Assembly (NCBI GenBank): GCA_934202965.1
Contig: CAKPYN010000002.1
Span: 124,001-188,000, forward strand
Length of the DNA stretch: 64,000 nt
Source of the DNA: an uncultured Megasphaera sp.
Lineage (GTDB): Bacteria; Bacillota; Negativicutes; Veillonellales; Megasphaeraceae
Reading direction: 5' to 3'
Shown: piece after piece, positions 8,584 to 17,638 of the stretch
How positions within the stretch are numbered: the first letter of the stretch is position 1
Layout of the letters: each line of letters begins with the position of its first letter
Notes under the pieces: generated by a model
Databases searched by the model: none
What the model was told of the DNA's origin: nothing
The model's input: the letters and a program-made list of their open reading frames with translations, nothing else
Translations under genes and position numbers: made by a program

Positions 8584-9570
8584 TCAATCAATCTCGGCCA
8601 TCATATCATGAATAATCATTCTGAACTCATCGGCTGATTTAGCCCGGTTAATTCGTTCACGCAGTCCTGCCGAACCATACATTCCCTTGGTATACCACGA
8701 CGCATGGGAACGCATTTCCCGAATGCCGATATACTCTCCTTTATACGCGACCAACGCTTCAAAATGTGCTAGTATCTGCGTATATCGTTCCCGCGGCGTT
8801 GGCGGCGGCAGTATCTCACCGGTTGCCATATACTGATAAATCTGTGGGAAAATCCACGGATTTCCTTGGGCGCCGCGTCCTACCATAATAGCATCACAGC
8901 CCGTTTCATCAAACATACGCATTGCCGACGGGCCGTCCACAATATCGCCGTTGCCAATAACCGGAATCGTAACGGCTTCTACGATCTGCCGAATCTTATC
9001 TAAATCGGCTTTGCCGCTGTAAAATTGCTCCCGCGTTCTGCCGTGTACCGTAATGGCTGCAGCTCCCGCTTGTTCTGCCCGTTTGGCCAGCTCTACAGCT
9101 GTAAACGAATGGTCATCCCATCCGGTTCGCATTTTGACGGTTACCGGAACGGATACGGCATCGACGACCGCTTTGATGACCTGTTCTGCTAAGGGCAGAT
9201 TTTTCATTAGTGCCGAACCATCGCCATTTTTTACTACTTTTTTGACAGGGCATCCCATATTAATATCGACAATATCGGCTCCGGCTTTTTCTACAACAGC
9301 CGCCGCTTGGGCCATGACCAAAGGATCCGAGCCAAATATCTGCATGGACAACGGATGTTCTCGTTTGTCAATTTGCAGCAGTTCGGCTGTATGGGAATTG
9401 CTGTAGCGAATTCCCTGAGAACTAATCATTTCAGCGCATACCAAAGCCGCGCCATAATGACGGGCAATGACGCGGTATGGTAAATCACAAACGCCAGCCA
9501 TGGGCGCTAATATGACAGGATGTTCCAATGTAACAGAGCCGATAGAAAACTTCTTAGCAGTTGCGTTCAT
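8584..9570 (-). CDS. dusB: tRNA-dihydrouridine synthase DusB
   Basis: 328-aa FMN-dependent TIM-barrel enzyme that reduces uridines in the tRNA D-loop. The FMN-binding start LAPMAGVCDLPYR is at ~21-33, catalytic Cys107 lies in INMGCPVKK, and KMRTGWDD and TVHGRTREQFYSG are phosphate/FMN contacts. GNGDI and MVGRGAQGNPW complete the TIGR00737 pattern. Its ATG overlaps the end of coaX by 17 bases, so it is translationally coupled. A 117-base gap separates it from greA; 8467-8583 shows no recognised feature. Confidence 0.96.
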   Translation of the reverse strand: MNATAKKFSIGSVTLEHPVILAPMAGVCDLPYRVIARHYGAALVCAEMISSQGIRYSNSHTAELLQIDKREHPLSMQIFGSDPLVMAQAAAVVEKAGADIVDINMGCPVKKVVKNGDGSALMKNLPLAEQVIKAVVDAVSVPVTVKMRTGWDDHSFTAVELAKRAEQAGAAAITVHGRTREQFYSGKADLDKIRQIVEAVTIPVIGNGDIVDGPSAMRMFDETGCDAIMVGRGAQGNPWIFPQIYQYMATGEILPPPTPRERYTQILAHFEALVAYKGEYIGIREMRSHASWYTKGMYGSAGLRERINRAKSADEFRMIIHDMMAEID

Positions 9571-10318
9571 AAATAATTCTCAGTCCTTCTAAGGTCAGCA
9601 TCGGTTCAACGACATCAATAGAATTCGATGCCGGCGCAATGACAACGGCCAAGCCGCCCGTAGCAACAACTTTGGCATTGCATCCCAATTCTTTGCGCAT
9701 CCGGCTGACAATGCCGTCAATCTGTCCTACAAAACCATAATAAACGCCGGCCTGCATGCTTTCTACGGTATTGCGGCAAATAACCCGTTCCGTACGACGA
9801 ATTTCGATTCGCGGCAATTTAGCTGTCCGTTGTACTAAAGCATCTGTTGAAATGCCAATTCCCGGACAGATAGAGCCGCCCAAGTAATTGCCTTTTTTAT
9901 CGACAGCACAAAATGTAGTTGCGGTGCCAAAATCAATGATAATAACAGGACCGCCATATTTCGCATAGGCTCCTACAGCATTGACAATACGGTCTGCCCC
10001 TACTTCACGCGGATTATCGTATTTAATATCCATACCGGTCTTAACACCGGGGCCGATAACGAGAGGTACTAAGCCAAAATACCGCTGACACATCCGTTCC
10101 AATGTTGGCATCACTGGCGGCACAACAGACGAAATAATAATCGCTTTAATTTCATCAGAGTTGACACCATTGAGATAAAATAAGTTGCGAATCAATACGC
10201 CATATTCATCGGTCGTGCGAAGACGATTGGTTGAGACACGCCAATGGTCTAGCAATTCCTTGCCCTTGAAAATGCCTAAAACAATATTCGTGTTTCCTAC
10301 ATCGATAACTAATAACAT
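9554..10318 (-). CDS. coaX: Type III pantothenate kinase
   Basis: 254-aa ASKHA-fold kinase for the first step of coenzyme A synthesis (pantothenate to 4'-phosphopantothenate). It is the acetyl-CoA-insensitive type III form that uses high ATP and a monovalent cation. The phosphate-1 motif DVGNTNIVLG is at ~6-15; the conserved G-ADRI-NAVGA block and IIIDFGTATTFCAVD carry the phosphate-2 and catalytic Asp; GGSICPGIG and ATGGLA follow. It heads the coaX-dusB-greA-lysS run and overlaps dusB. birA lies upstream beyond a D-type repeat. Confidence 0.97.
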   Translation of the reverse strand: MLLVIDVGNTNIVLGIFKGKELLDHWRVSTNRLRTTDEYGVLIRNLFYLNGVNSDEIKAIIISSVVPPVMPTLERMCQRYFGLVPLVIGPGVKTGMDIKYDNPREVGADRIVNAVGAYAKYGGPVIIIDFGTATTFCAVDKKGNYLGGSICPGIGISTDALVQRTAKLPRIEIRRTERVICRNTVESMQAGVYYGFVGQIDGIVSRMRKELGCNAKVVATGGLAVVIAPASNSIDVVEPMLTLEGLRIIYERNC

Positions 10319-10433
10319 TTTTTATTCTCCCTGCACTAAATGAAGTAATATACGCCTAATATAATAACAGAGTTTTCCCTTCTTGAATAGTCTTTATCTT
10401 AATTTATCACGACCATTTTCCATCTAAAAAAAC

Positions 10434-10605
10434 GGGCTGTAACAAAAATCCATTTTGTTACAGTCCCTTTTGTCATACCGTTTTCCGTGTATCGGTTACA
10501 GCATGACCATTCAGTTTCTTCAAACTTCAACAAAAAAACTACCAACATTTAACGATATATGATAGTGCATGATAGACAAACGTATGGTGATACCTTCTCT
10601 TTTTT
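10434..10605 (+). repeat. Dispersed repeat D, copy 1
   Basis: It begins with a hairpin GGGCTGTAACAAAA/TTTTGTTACAGTCC, then TTTTGTCATACCGTTTT, GTGTATCGGTTACAGCATGAC, TTCTTCAAACTTCAA and GATAGTGCATGATAG. The same ordered blocks recur at 36796-36982 (-), 55718-55852, 62651-62815 and, without the first hairpin, 63274-63412. It fills most of the 10319-10615 intergenic space between coaX and birA. The hairpin may double as a terminator for birA. No ORF of note. Confidence 0.8.
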
Positions 10606-10615
10606 ATCTATCCGA

Positions 10616-11587
10616 TTATTCAGCCGGACGAATATGAACATCGCCAGCCAGCACTCGTTCGATACCATTTCCTGTATCGACCAGTAAATTTCCATTTTCA
10701 TCTAAATCGACAGCCTTGCCGCTAAAGGTTTTATCGCTAGCAATGACATTCACGTTCTGTCCCAATGTACAGGACAACACTTTCCATTCTTCTAGAATCG
10801 GCGCAAATCCCTGTTCCTGGGCGATGATATAATATTGTTCCAACTGCTGCAGCAGTTCAACAAGCAGTCGATTCCGCTGTACTGGTACGTCTTCGATGGC
10901 AAAACTGGTAACTATTTTTTTCAGCTCTTTCGGCAGGGCTTTTTTAGACAAGCCCGTATTAATGCCAATTCCCATGACTAAATAGTTGATTTTTTCTACG
11001 GATGCATTTAATTCCGTCAAAATACCTACCATTTTCTTGCCATGTACTAAAATATCATTCGGCCATTTGATACCGCAATGAATCAGACCTAGTTTACGCA
11101 GCACTTTGGTAATTGCTACCGCCGCAACCAAGGTCATTCTAGATACTTCCATGGGCGGGAAATTAGGACGAATAATGACGGAAAACCACAAGCCCTGCGC
11201 AAAGGGGGATAAAAAAGAACGTTCTAACCGTCCGCGACCGCCGGTTTGTTCTTCTGCTACAACGACCGTGCCATCATCGGCACCCTGGTCAGCTAATTTT
11301 TTAGCCACCGTATTCGTGGAATCTACCCGTTCATAATACACGATTTTTTTGCCGAGAATTTGTGTATGCAGCGCATCAGAAACTTGTTCCGGCTGAATCA
11401 GCTCCGGTGCTTCTTTTAGACAATACCCTTTTTTCGTATACGATTCAATGCTATATCCTCTTTGTTTCAAAACGCGAATATGTTTCCAAACAGCGGTACG
11501 AGAAATACCAAATAATTCTGAAATTTTTTGTCCGGATACAAATTCACCTTGATGTGCTGTTAAATAATCCAAAATATCCTGTCTCAT
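10616..11587 (-). CDS. birA: Bifunctional biotin ligase / biotin operon repressor BirA
   Basis: 323 aa from the ATG at 11587, behind AAGGGTGAG; a GTG at 11596 is the longer alternative. The N-terminal winged helix-turn-helix (ISELFGISRTAVWKHIRVLK, about residues 19-38) marks the regulatory class II BirA. The catalytic domain has DSTNTVAK, the adenylate-binding loop EEQTGGRGRLER, WPNDILVHGKKMVGILTE and a C-terminal SH3-like domain. The enzyme attaches biotin to carboxylases such as acyl-CoA carboxylase and represses biotin genes when loaded. No biotin operon is in view. It is monocistronic. Confidence 0.96.
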   Translation of the reverse strand: MRQDILDYLTAHQGEFVSGQKISELFGISRTAVWKHIRVLKQRGYSIESYTKKGYCLKEAPELIQPEQVSDALHTQILGKKIVYYERVDSTNTVAKKLADQGADDGTVVVAEEQTGGRGRLERSFLSPFAQGLWFSVIIRPNFPPMEVSRMTLVAAVAITKVLRKLGLIHCGIKWPNDILVHGKKMVGILTELNASVEKINYLVMGIGINTGLSKKALPKELKKIVTSFAIEDVPVQRNRLLVELLQQLEQYYIIAQEQGFAPILEEWKVLSCTLGQNVNVIASDKTFSGKAVDLDENGNLLVDTGNGIERVLAGDVHIRPAE

Positions 11588-11781
11588 ATATCTCACCCTT
11601 TACATGTTGACTGTGTATAATTCAAATTCGATGAAATGCTTGATGAAATTGTAGCATAAAATTCCTTACTGTCAATACGATACAATGTATTCCCTGTATC
11701 AGACTATACTTCTCTTTTATTATATAATACCTTGGCAAATGAACCAACTCGTATCTGTGTATGTCGATTCTTTTTTATACA

Positions 11782-11833
11782 TATATACCATAAAAGGCTG
11801 CGAACAATGTCGCAGCCTTTTATGGTATATATC
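11782..11833 (-). terminator. Strong terminator of the ftsH operon
   Basis: Near-perfect palindrome ACCATAAAAGGCTGCGA - ACAATG - TCGCAGCCTTTTATGGT, three bases past the ftsH stop. It is symmetrical enough to work both ways. Confidence 0.9.
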
Positions 11834-11836
11834 TTT

Positions 11837-13825
11837 TTATTCTTTTTTTGTATCGTCAGAAACTTTGTGATCGGGAATCGCATTGCCCCATGGACTAATT
11901 TCCACATGAGCCGGTGTTTCCTGTACTGTATCTTCTGATTTTTGAGTTGCAGGTGTTTCGTTGGCAGATTCATGAGTATCTGCATCTGAAGCTGCAGCCG
12001 TTTCTTCTTTTTTCTTATCTTCCGGATTTTCCAATGTACCAAACTTGATAAGATTTTCTACTTGCTGATGATTAATCGTTTCTACTTCCATCAATGCCTT
12101 TGCCATATTCTGTAGGGCATCAATGTGTTCACGAAGCATGCGCAATACATCGGCATAGGCTTCAGAAACCATATCATGCATTTCCTTATCAATTAATTCG
12201 GCTACACCTTCACCGTAGTTACGGTCATGTCCTAAGTTTTTACCGAGGAATACTTGTTCCTGCTGTTCACCAAATACCATCGGCCCTAATTTTGTGCTCA
12301 TACCGAGACGTGTAATCATTTGACGAACAATACGCGTTACGCTCTGGAGGTCTCCCGATGCACCGCTGCTGATTTCATGAAACACGATTTCTTCGGCAGC
12401 ACGGCCGCCTAAGGCGACGCGAATCTGTGCCAAATAATACGATTTGGTTTCATACGAACGATCTTCTTCAGGCAGCATCATCGTATAGCCGCCAGCACGA
12501 CCGCGCGGAATAATCGTAACTTTATGTACCGGATCGGCTTCAGGAAGCAGGCTGGCAATCAACGCATGACCGGATTCGTGGACGGCTGTCAAGCGTTTTT
12601 CTTTTTCGCTGATAATATGACTGCGTCGTTCCGGACCAAAGCATACTTTTTCACTGGCTTCTTCCAGTTCCGGCATGTTGATGACTTTCTTATCGGCACG
12701 AGCAGCTAATAAGGCCGCTTCATTGAGCAAGTTGCCCAAATCAGCACCGGTGAAGCCCGGTGTCTTTTTGGCAATGACATCCAAATCCACATCTTTGCCC
12801 AACGGTTTGCCCTTGGCATGGACTTCCAAAATAGCACGACGGCCGCGTAAATCCGGACGATCTACAGTAATCTGACGGTCAAACCGGCCGGGACGAAGCA
12901 ATGCCGGATCCAAAATATCGGGACGGTTCGTTGCGGCAATGGTAATAATGCCTTGATTCGAACCAAATCCATCCATTTCAACCAAAAGCTGATTCAATGT
13001 CTGTTCTCGTTCGTCATGACCCCCGCCAAGGCCGGCGCCACGCTGACGCCCTACAGCATCAATTTCATCAATGAAAATAATGCAAGGCGCATTTTTTTTG
13101 GCTTGCGAAAATAAATCACGAACACGAGACGCGCCAACGCCGACAAACATTTCGACAAAGTCAGAGCCGCTGATGCTGAAAAAGGGAACGCCCGCTTCGC
13201 CGGCAACGGCCCGAGCCAGCAAGGTTTTCCCTGTCCCCGGAGGGCCAAAGAGCAGGACGCCTTTAGGAATTTTAGCTCCAATATTGTTATATTTGCTGGG
13301 GTTACGGAGAAATTCGACAATTTCCGCCAATTCTTCTTTTGCTTCATCTTCACCGGCAACATCTTTAAAGGATACTTTGATTTTGCCTTCGCCATGCATT
13401 TTGGCATGACTTTTGCCAAAGTTCATGACACGACCGCCGCCGCCTTGGGTTTGCTGCATAATAAAGAACCATACGCCAATTAAAATCAAAATCGGCAAAA
13501 TAGAACTCAACAGATTCATCCACCATGAAGGTTGTTCCGGCGGCTTAGCAATGACATTGACTTCGGCATCACGCAGCGCCGGCATCAGTGCGGAATCCGT
13601 CGGTGCATAGGATGTAAAAGACGTGCCGTCTTTCAACTGGCCTACGATGGCATGATCCGCAGTAATCTGTACGGCATCTACTTTCTTTTCTTCAACCTGA
13701 TTCATAAAATTGGTATACGAAATTTCTGATTTATCAGATTTATTCGTCGTAAATGCATCGATAATCGATACGGCCACAATAATAATCAGTAAGTATAAAC
13801 TTACATTACGCACAAATTTGCTCAA
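11837..13825 (-). CDS. ftsH: ATP-dependent zinc metalloprotease FtsH
   Basis: 662-aa membrane AAA+ protease that degrades misfolded and regulatory membrane proteins. Transmembrane segments are at ~10-24 and ~103-122 with an extracytoplasmic domain between. Walker A GPPGTGKT is at 194-201, Walker B IIFIDE at 249-254, the second region of homology at ~300-317 (TNRPDILDPALLRPGRFDR) and zinc motif HESGH at 416-420. The C-terminal tail beyond ~600 is low-complexity and acidic (Glu/Ala/Thr-rich), a common variable extension. It follows hpt in the classic ftsB-S1-ppx-tilS-hpt-ftsH order. Confidence 0.98.
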   Translation of the reverse strand: MSKFVRNVSLYLLIIIVAVSIIDAFTTNKSDKSEISYTNFMNQVEEKKVDAVQITADHAIVGQLKDGTSFTSYAPTDSALMPALRDAEVNVIAKPPEQPSWWMNLLSSILPILILIGVWFFIMQQTQGGGGRVMNFGKSHAKMHGEGKIKVSFKDVAGEDEAKEELAEIVEFLRNPSKYNNIGAKIPKGVLLFGPPGTGKTLLARAVAGEAGVPFFSISGSDFVEMFVGVGASRVRDLFSQAKKNAPCIIFIDEIDAVGRQRGAGLGGGHDEREQTLNQLLVEMDGFGSNQGIITIAATNRPDILDPALLRPGRFDRQITVDRPDLRGRRAILEVHAKGKPLGKDVDLDVIAKKTPGFTGADLGNLLNEAALLAARADKKVINMPELEEASEKVCFGPERRSHIISEKEKRLTAVHESGHALIASLLPEADPVHKVTIIPRGRAGGYTMMLPEEDRSYETKSYYLAQIRVALGGRAAEEIVFHEISSGASGDLQSVTRIVRQMITRLGMSTKLGPMVFGEQQEQVFLGKNLGHDRNYGEGVAELIDKEMHDMVSEAYADVLRMLREHIDALQNMAKALMEVETINHQQVENLIKFGTLENPEDKKKEETAAASDADTHESANETPATQKSEDTVQETPAHVEISPWGNAIPDHKVSDDTKKE

Positions 13826-13959
13826 AATACTACTCCTTTCATTGGAATCTATTTTTAAGTGATTTTATCCAACCAATACAGTCTTATCTTACCACACTTC
13901 CTGCAAAGCAACAATAACTTTTGCATAAAAACAAGTCTATACTGCACCAATTTTCTTTT

Positions 13960-14499
13960 TTATTTTGTATATACTTCTTCTTTTAAAATACCAATATACG
14001 GCAAATTCCGATACCGTCCGTCATAATCCAGGCCATAGCCGACAACAAAGGCATCGGGAATTTCAAAGCCATTATAATCAACAGGAATATCTACTTGACG
14101 GCGAGCCGGTTTGCTGAGTAATGTCGCCAGTTTGACTGAATTGGCACCGCGTTTTTTCAGCAGCGGTACTAAATGGCTCAGCGTAATCCCCGTATCAATA
14201 ATATCTTCGACAACGAGAACGTCTTTGCCGCGTATATCTGTATCCAAATCTTTGCGAACCATGACGGCGCCGGAAGAGGTAGAACCGGAACCATAACTGG
14301 AACAGCTCATAAAATCAAATAAAACAGGTGTATCGATGGCGCGTGCCAAATCCGTATAAAACGTAACGGCACCTTTTAAAATACCGCACATGAGAATCGT
14401 TTTGCCGGCATAATCTTTGCTGATCTGTGCGCCTAATTCTTGTACGCGCTGGTGAAGCATTTCTTCTGTAAATAAAATTTCTTTGACATCCTGGTGCAT
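13960..14499 (-). CDS. hpt: Hypoxanthine(-guanine) phosphoribosyltransferase
   Basis: 179-aa purine-salvage enzyme transferring phosphoribosyl from PRPP to hypoxanthine/guanine. The PRPP-binding motif VLVVEDIIDTG lies near residues 93-103 and the flexible-loop motif FDFMSCSSYG with conserved Ser-Tyr precedes it. YNGFEIPDAFVVGYGLDYD is the base-binding end. AGGAGGGAATATCC precedes the ATG. It sits between tilS and ftsH as in most Bacillota. Confidence 0.96.
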   Translation of the reverse strand: MHQDVKEILFTEEMLHQRVQELGAQISKDYAGKTILMCGILKGAVTFYTDLARAIDTPVLFDFMSCSSYGSGSTSSGAVMVRKDLDTDIRGKDVLVVEDIIDTGITLSHLVPLLKKRGANSVKLATLLSKPARRQVDIPVDYNGFEIPDAFVVGYGLDYDGRYRNLPYIGILKEEVYTK

Positions 14500-14558
14500 G
14501 GATATTCCCTCCTGAATCTATTTCTCTAGTACTTTTATATTTGTTTTTTTGATAGCGC

Positions 14559-15548
14559 CTATCGGCGTCGATACAAACAAGGTTTGATACAAAGCGCGGT
14601 TCGTGTCGTATACGCCAGCCATGTACCGGTTTGAAATTGTTTGCCTGCCCCTTTGCCTGCTAACTGTCTCACTGTTTCGACATAATGAAACGATATATTC
14701 TGCATCGTTCCCGTCACATCCTGACATAACAGCCGAATCAGGCGGCGCTGCATGGCAACGGGCTGGGCTAACAACGCTTTCTTGTCCATACAGACATCAC
14801 TTGCCTGGTGAACTGCCAATGCCGTATACAAGCGTTTGGCTTCATGCTGCAAAAAATCATCGTCGGCCTGTGCCAGCAAGGCCAATCGGTTTAAGTCGGC
14901 AATGATTGCCGGATTATATTGTTTTAAATATGGAAGTAACTGCAGGCGAATGCGATTTCTCGTAAATACATCGGAATCATTCGTTTCATCATGACAAGGG
15001 CAGAGCTGCCGTTTTTCAATATACTCGTCAATCTCTTGTCGTGTCAAGTCCAAAAGCGGACGAATAATATCACCACTTTTCGGCTGCATCCCCTTTAATC
15101 CGGATAAACCGCTGCCGCGCAGCACATGGAGCAATACTGTTTCAGCCTGATCATTTTGATGATGAGCGACGGCAATCGCCTGGGCATGCCATATTTTTGC
15201 TTCCTGCCGCAACAAGCGGTACCGTTCGTCCCGCCCAGCAGCTTCCAGAGATTGATGCCGCTGCGCCGCGATAGTCGGAACATCGCTATAACAGCATACA
15301 AACTCGCACTGTCTTTGCAAGGCTTCCTGCTGGACCCGTTTTACTTCGGCATCTGCCGTTTTTCGGATACCATGATGGACGTAGCAAACAATCAACCGTA
15401 AGTGATGCGAAGGCATCAAAGCTGCTAAGATGTCCAACAATGCCAAGGAATCGGGACCGCCGGAACACGCAACCAATAGGGTATCCCCATCATCAAATAA
15501 GTTTTCTTGAAGGCAAAATGCAGCTGTTCTTTCTACTATATTCATCAT
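14559..15548 (-). CDS. tilS: tRNA(Ile)-lysidine synthase TilS (short form)
   Basis: 329-aa PP-loop ATPase that converts the wobble cytidine of tRNA-Ile(CAU) to lysidine, needed to read AUA codons. The ATP-pyrophosphatase motif VACSGGPDSLAL is at ~27-38; HHQNDQAET and the RGSGLSGLKGM stretch are TilS hallmarks. The protein stops after the central substrate-binding domain and lacks the C-terminal TilS_C domain of the longer (~430-470 aa) homologues. Short two-domain forms are known in other bacteria, so it is probably functional. The start overlaps the ppx stop by 4 bases (second ATG at 15545 possible). Confidence 0.93.
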   Translation of the reverse strand: MMNIVERTAAFCLQENLFDDGDTLLVACSGGPDSLALLDILAALMPSHHLRLIVCYVHHGIRKTADAEVKRVQQEALQRQCEFVCCYSDVPTIAAQRHQSLEAAGRDERYRLLRQEAKIWHAQAIAVAHHQNDQAETVLLHVLRGSGLSGLKGMQPKSGDIIRPLLDLTRQEIDEYIEKRQLCPCHDETNDSDVFTRNRIRLQLLPYLKQYNPAIIADLNRLALLAQADDDFLQHEAKRLYTALAVHQASDVCMDKKALLAQPVAMQRRLIRLLCQDVTGTMQNISFHYVETVRQLAGKGAGKQFQTGTWLAYTTRTALCIKPCLYRRR

Positions 15549-16465
15549 TCATTCCTATATTCTTTCCAAGTACAGGCAGCATCTTGAAAAGCTTCTTTAT
15601 AAAAGACACCTTCCAATAAATCTTGCTCGCTCATTTTTACAGATTCTATCTGATAGTGCTGCAAAAATGACTGTAAAATAGCTAGGCCTGCCAAAATAAT
15701 GTCACTGCGCTTGGGCTGCAGCCCCGGTACATGCCGCCGTTCTTCCGGCGTCATCTGGAGCAGTCTGTCTATCTGTCTTGTTAATTGGTCTTGATGAACG
15801 ACATAGCCCGTAATCTGAGACGGATCATACACGGTCATATGCTGCTCCATCGCTGCCAGCGTCGTCAAGGTGCCGCCCACGCCGATGAGGACATCCGTTT
15901 TTTGCTGCATCGGCAGCCATTGGGCCGTGCAGTACGAACGAACAGCATCGACCGCTTCCGCTGTCCACGCGCTGCCCGTTGTCAGTCGTACAGCCCCAAT
16001 AGGATAACTATGAGACCATTGTACGGTTCCGTTGGTTCCTACTGCCACTTCACTGCTGCCGCCGCCAATATCAAGGATAGCGACACAGCCGGCTTCCTTG
16101 GCCGCAGCGCCGCAAAAACTAAACGCCGCTTCTTCCGTGCCGGTAATAGCCCGGCAGTGCCAGCCAAAACGAGACCGTATTTCCGCTAAAAAGGCCTGCC
16201 CGTCCACAGCTTCTCTGACTGCACTGGTTGCTACGGCACATACAGACACATCGTGAAGCTGCTGCTGCCATGTTTCCATTGCCTGTAAAGAATGGCAGAT
16301 GCCGTCTGTATCCAAATGTTTCGTTTCTGCCATATGTCTTCCCAACTGGGTCGTTACTAGTTCTTTGGGCGAAAAAAGCCATCGCCCATCATTCTGCTTG
16401 GTTCCTTTCATTAGACGCAGCGAATTAGAGCCTATATCAACAACAGCATAGGTTGTATGTTTCAT
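15545..16465 (-). CDS. ppx: Ppx/GppA-type exopolyphosphatase
   Basis: 306 aa from the ATG at 16465 with AAGGAGAAAG upstream; the longer frame to 16564 passes through a terminator and is rejected. ASKHA-fold phosphatase hydrolysing polyphosphate and/or pppGpp. VVDIGSNSLRL is phosphate-1, CAVATSAVREA and TGTEEA follow, AILDIGGGSSEVAVG is phosphate-2 and IGVGGTLTTLAA is the adenosine-type block. At ~300 residues it is the short form without the C-terminal HD domain of E. coli GppA. The product choice between polyphosphatase and pppGpp phosphatase cannot be made from sequence. Confidence 0.92.
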   Translation of the reverse strand: MKHTTYAVVDIGSNSLRLMKGTKQNDGRWLFSPKELVTTQLGRHMAETKHLDTDGICHSLQAMETWQQQLHDVSVCAVATSAVREAVDGQAFLAEIRSRFGWHCRAITGTEEAAFSFCGAAAKEAGCVAILDIGGGSSEVAVGTNGTVQWSHSYPIGAVRLTTGSAWTAEAVDAVRSYCTAQWLPMQQKTDVLIGVGGTLTTLAAMEQHMTVYDPSQITGYVVHQDQLTRQIDRLLQMTPEERRHVPGLQPKRSDIILAGLAILQSFLQHYQIESVKMSEQDLLEGVFYKEAFQDAACTWKEYRNE

Positions 16466-16507
16466 TGCTTTCTCCTTATATATGCAAAATGAGGCATATA
16501 AAAAACA

Positions 16508-16546
16508 CAAAAAGAGCATTCCACCAGGAATACTCTTTATTTTGCC
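16508..16546 (-). terminator. Terminator after the S1-domain gene
   Basis: AAAGAGTATTCC - TGGT - GGAATGCTCTTTTTG on the minus strand, directly after the S1 gene. This implies partly separate transcription of ppx onward. Confidence 0.75.
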
Positions 16547-16567
16547 CTGTGATTGCCCCGTCACGAA

Positions 16568-17020
16568 TCAATCGGCATGACGTGCACCGCGGCCGCCGCG
16601 TTTTGATTCCGTATTGCGTTTCAAATCCATGAGACGTTCGTCACTTTCCTTTAAGAACTTGCTGAGCCGATCTTCAAAGGATAAGGATGAAGAAGAACGA
16701 CGATTGGAATCAAAGCCATTATGCTGCCGGAATTCACGTTTCGGACGAAATTCCGTTTTCGGACGAAATTCCTTTTTTTCCGGTGCTGGCTGGGTCTGCT
16801 TAATAGATAAGCCGATTTTTCCCTTATCGTCTACAGACAATACTTTGACGTTAACCTTGTCTTGAACTTTCAAAAAATCATGTACATCTTTTACATATTC
16901 ATTAGCGACTTCAGAAATATGGACTAATCCCACTTTCTTATCCGGAAGTTCTACAAATGCGCCAAATTTTGTAATCCCTGTAACGGTACCTTCCAACACA
17001 CTTCCTACTTCGATTGTCAT
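16568..17020 (-). CDS. S1 RNA-binding domain protein (YabR-like)
   Basis: 150-aa protein. Residues ~1-75 form one S1 OB-fold: VGSVLEGTVTGITKFGAFVEL, VHISEVANEYVKDV and LSVDDKGKIGLSIKQ. The tail is basic and Arg/Ser-rich with short repeats (FRPKTEFRPKREFR) and ends in RGGRGARHAD. It belongs to the small S1 proteins (YabR/general stress protein 13 type) found next to divIC in Bacillota and probably binds RNA or ribosomes. An AGGAGG lies 12 bases before the ATG. ftsB is immediately upstream. Confidence 0.9.
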   Translation of the reverse strand: MTIEVGSVLEGTVTGITKFGAFVELPDKKVGLVHISEVANEYVKDVHDFLKVQDKVNVKVLSVDDKGKIGLSIKQTQPAPEKKEFRPKTEFRPKREFRQHNGFDSNRRSSSSLSFEDRLSKFLKESDERLMDLKRNTESKRGGRGARHAD

Positions 17021-17112
17021 GCTTCTTTATATTCCTCCTTGTGTGCTTCTGATTGATAGAAGCGTATAAAATTATTATACCTATAAAATATGAAAAATTC
17101 AATTCTTTTTCC

Positions 17113-17439
17113 TTACTTTCTATAGGGAACTTCGCCTGGTTTGACTAAGCCAAACTGTTCTCTCGCCTGTTTGGCGATTTCTTCTTTATCATTCAAGCTG
17201 TCTTTACGCTGATGAAGCCTTTCATTTTCATCGCGCAGTTCCTTTTCTTGCTGCAGCATGGATTGCATATCCTGATACTGCAGATAGTACTGGCGTCCTC
17301 TATATCCCAAAAAAACCGCAGCAACTATGACAATCACTATAACAGCTAGTTTATATGTAGAAAGAAAGGTATTGGTATTCGCCTTTTTGCGCTGACGCAG
17401 GCGTCTTCGTTCCGGACTCGTCATTCGTTTTTCTTTCAT
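17113..17439 (-). CDS. Septum formation initiator, FtsB/DivIC family
   Basis: 108-aa single-span membrane protein: a basic cytoplasmic N-terminus (RRRLRQRKKAN), a transmembrane helix at ~29-46, then an extracytoplasmic leucine-zipper-like coiled coil (YQDMQSMLQQEKELRDENERL) and the short C-terminal FGLVKPGEVPY typical of DivIC. It acts in the divisome core with FtsL and FtsQ/DivIB. GGAGGATAGGT precedes the ATG. Gene order ftsB/divIC then the S1 protein supports the call. Confidence 0.9.
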   Translation of the reverse strand: MKEKRMTSPERRRLRQRKKANTNTFLSTYKLAVIVIVIVAAVFLGYRGRQYYLQYQDMQSMLQQEKELRDENERLHQRKDSLNDKEEIAKQAREQFGLVKPGEVPYRK

Positions 17440-17638
17440 ACCTATCCTCCTTTGCGTACGTTTATTCTCAATTTATAGTATAAGTATACCTTGCTTTGCC
17501 ATGAAGTAAAAGACTTTTTCTCCTTTCCTGCCAAATCTATCTTTAAAAATCTACAATACTTATATATAATAATACTAATACAAAAGTAATACAATTTTTC
17601 GTATTGGAAATTCATCTGGTAAAAGAGGGGTTACAATT

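Noticed and set aside
14518..14727. Second minus-strand frame overlapping the tilS 3' end
   Set aside because: Lies in another frame of tilS, no ribosome site; tilS itself ends normally, though short.
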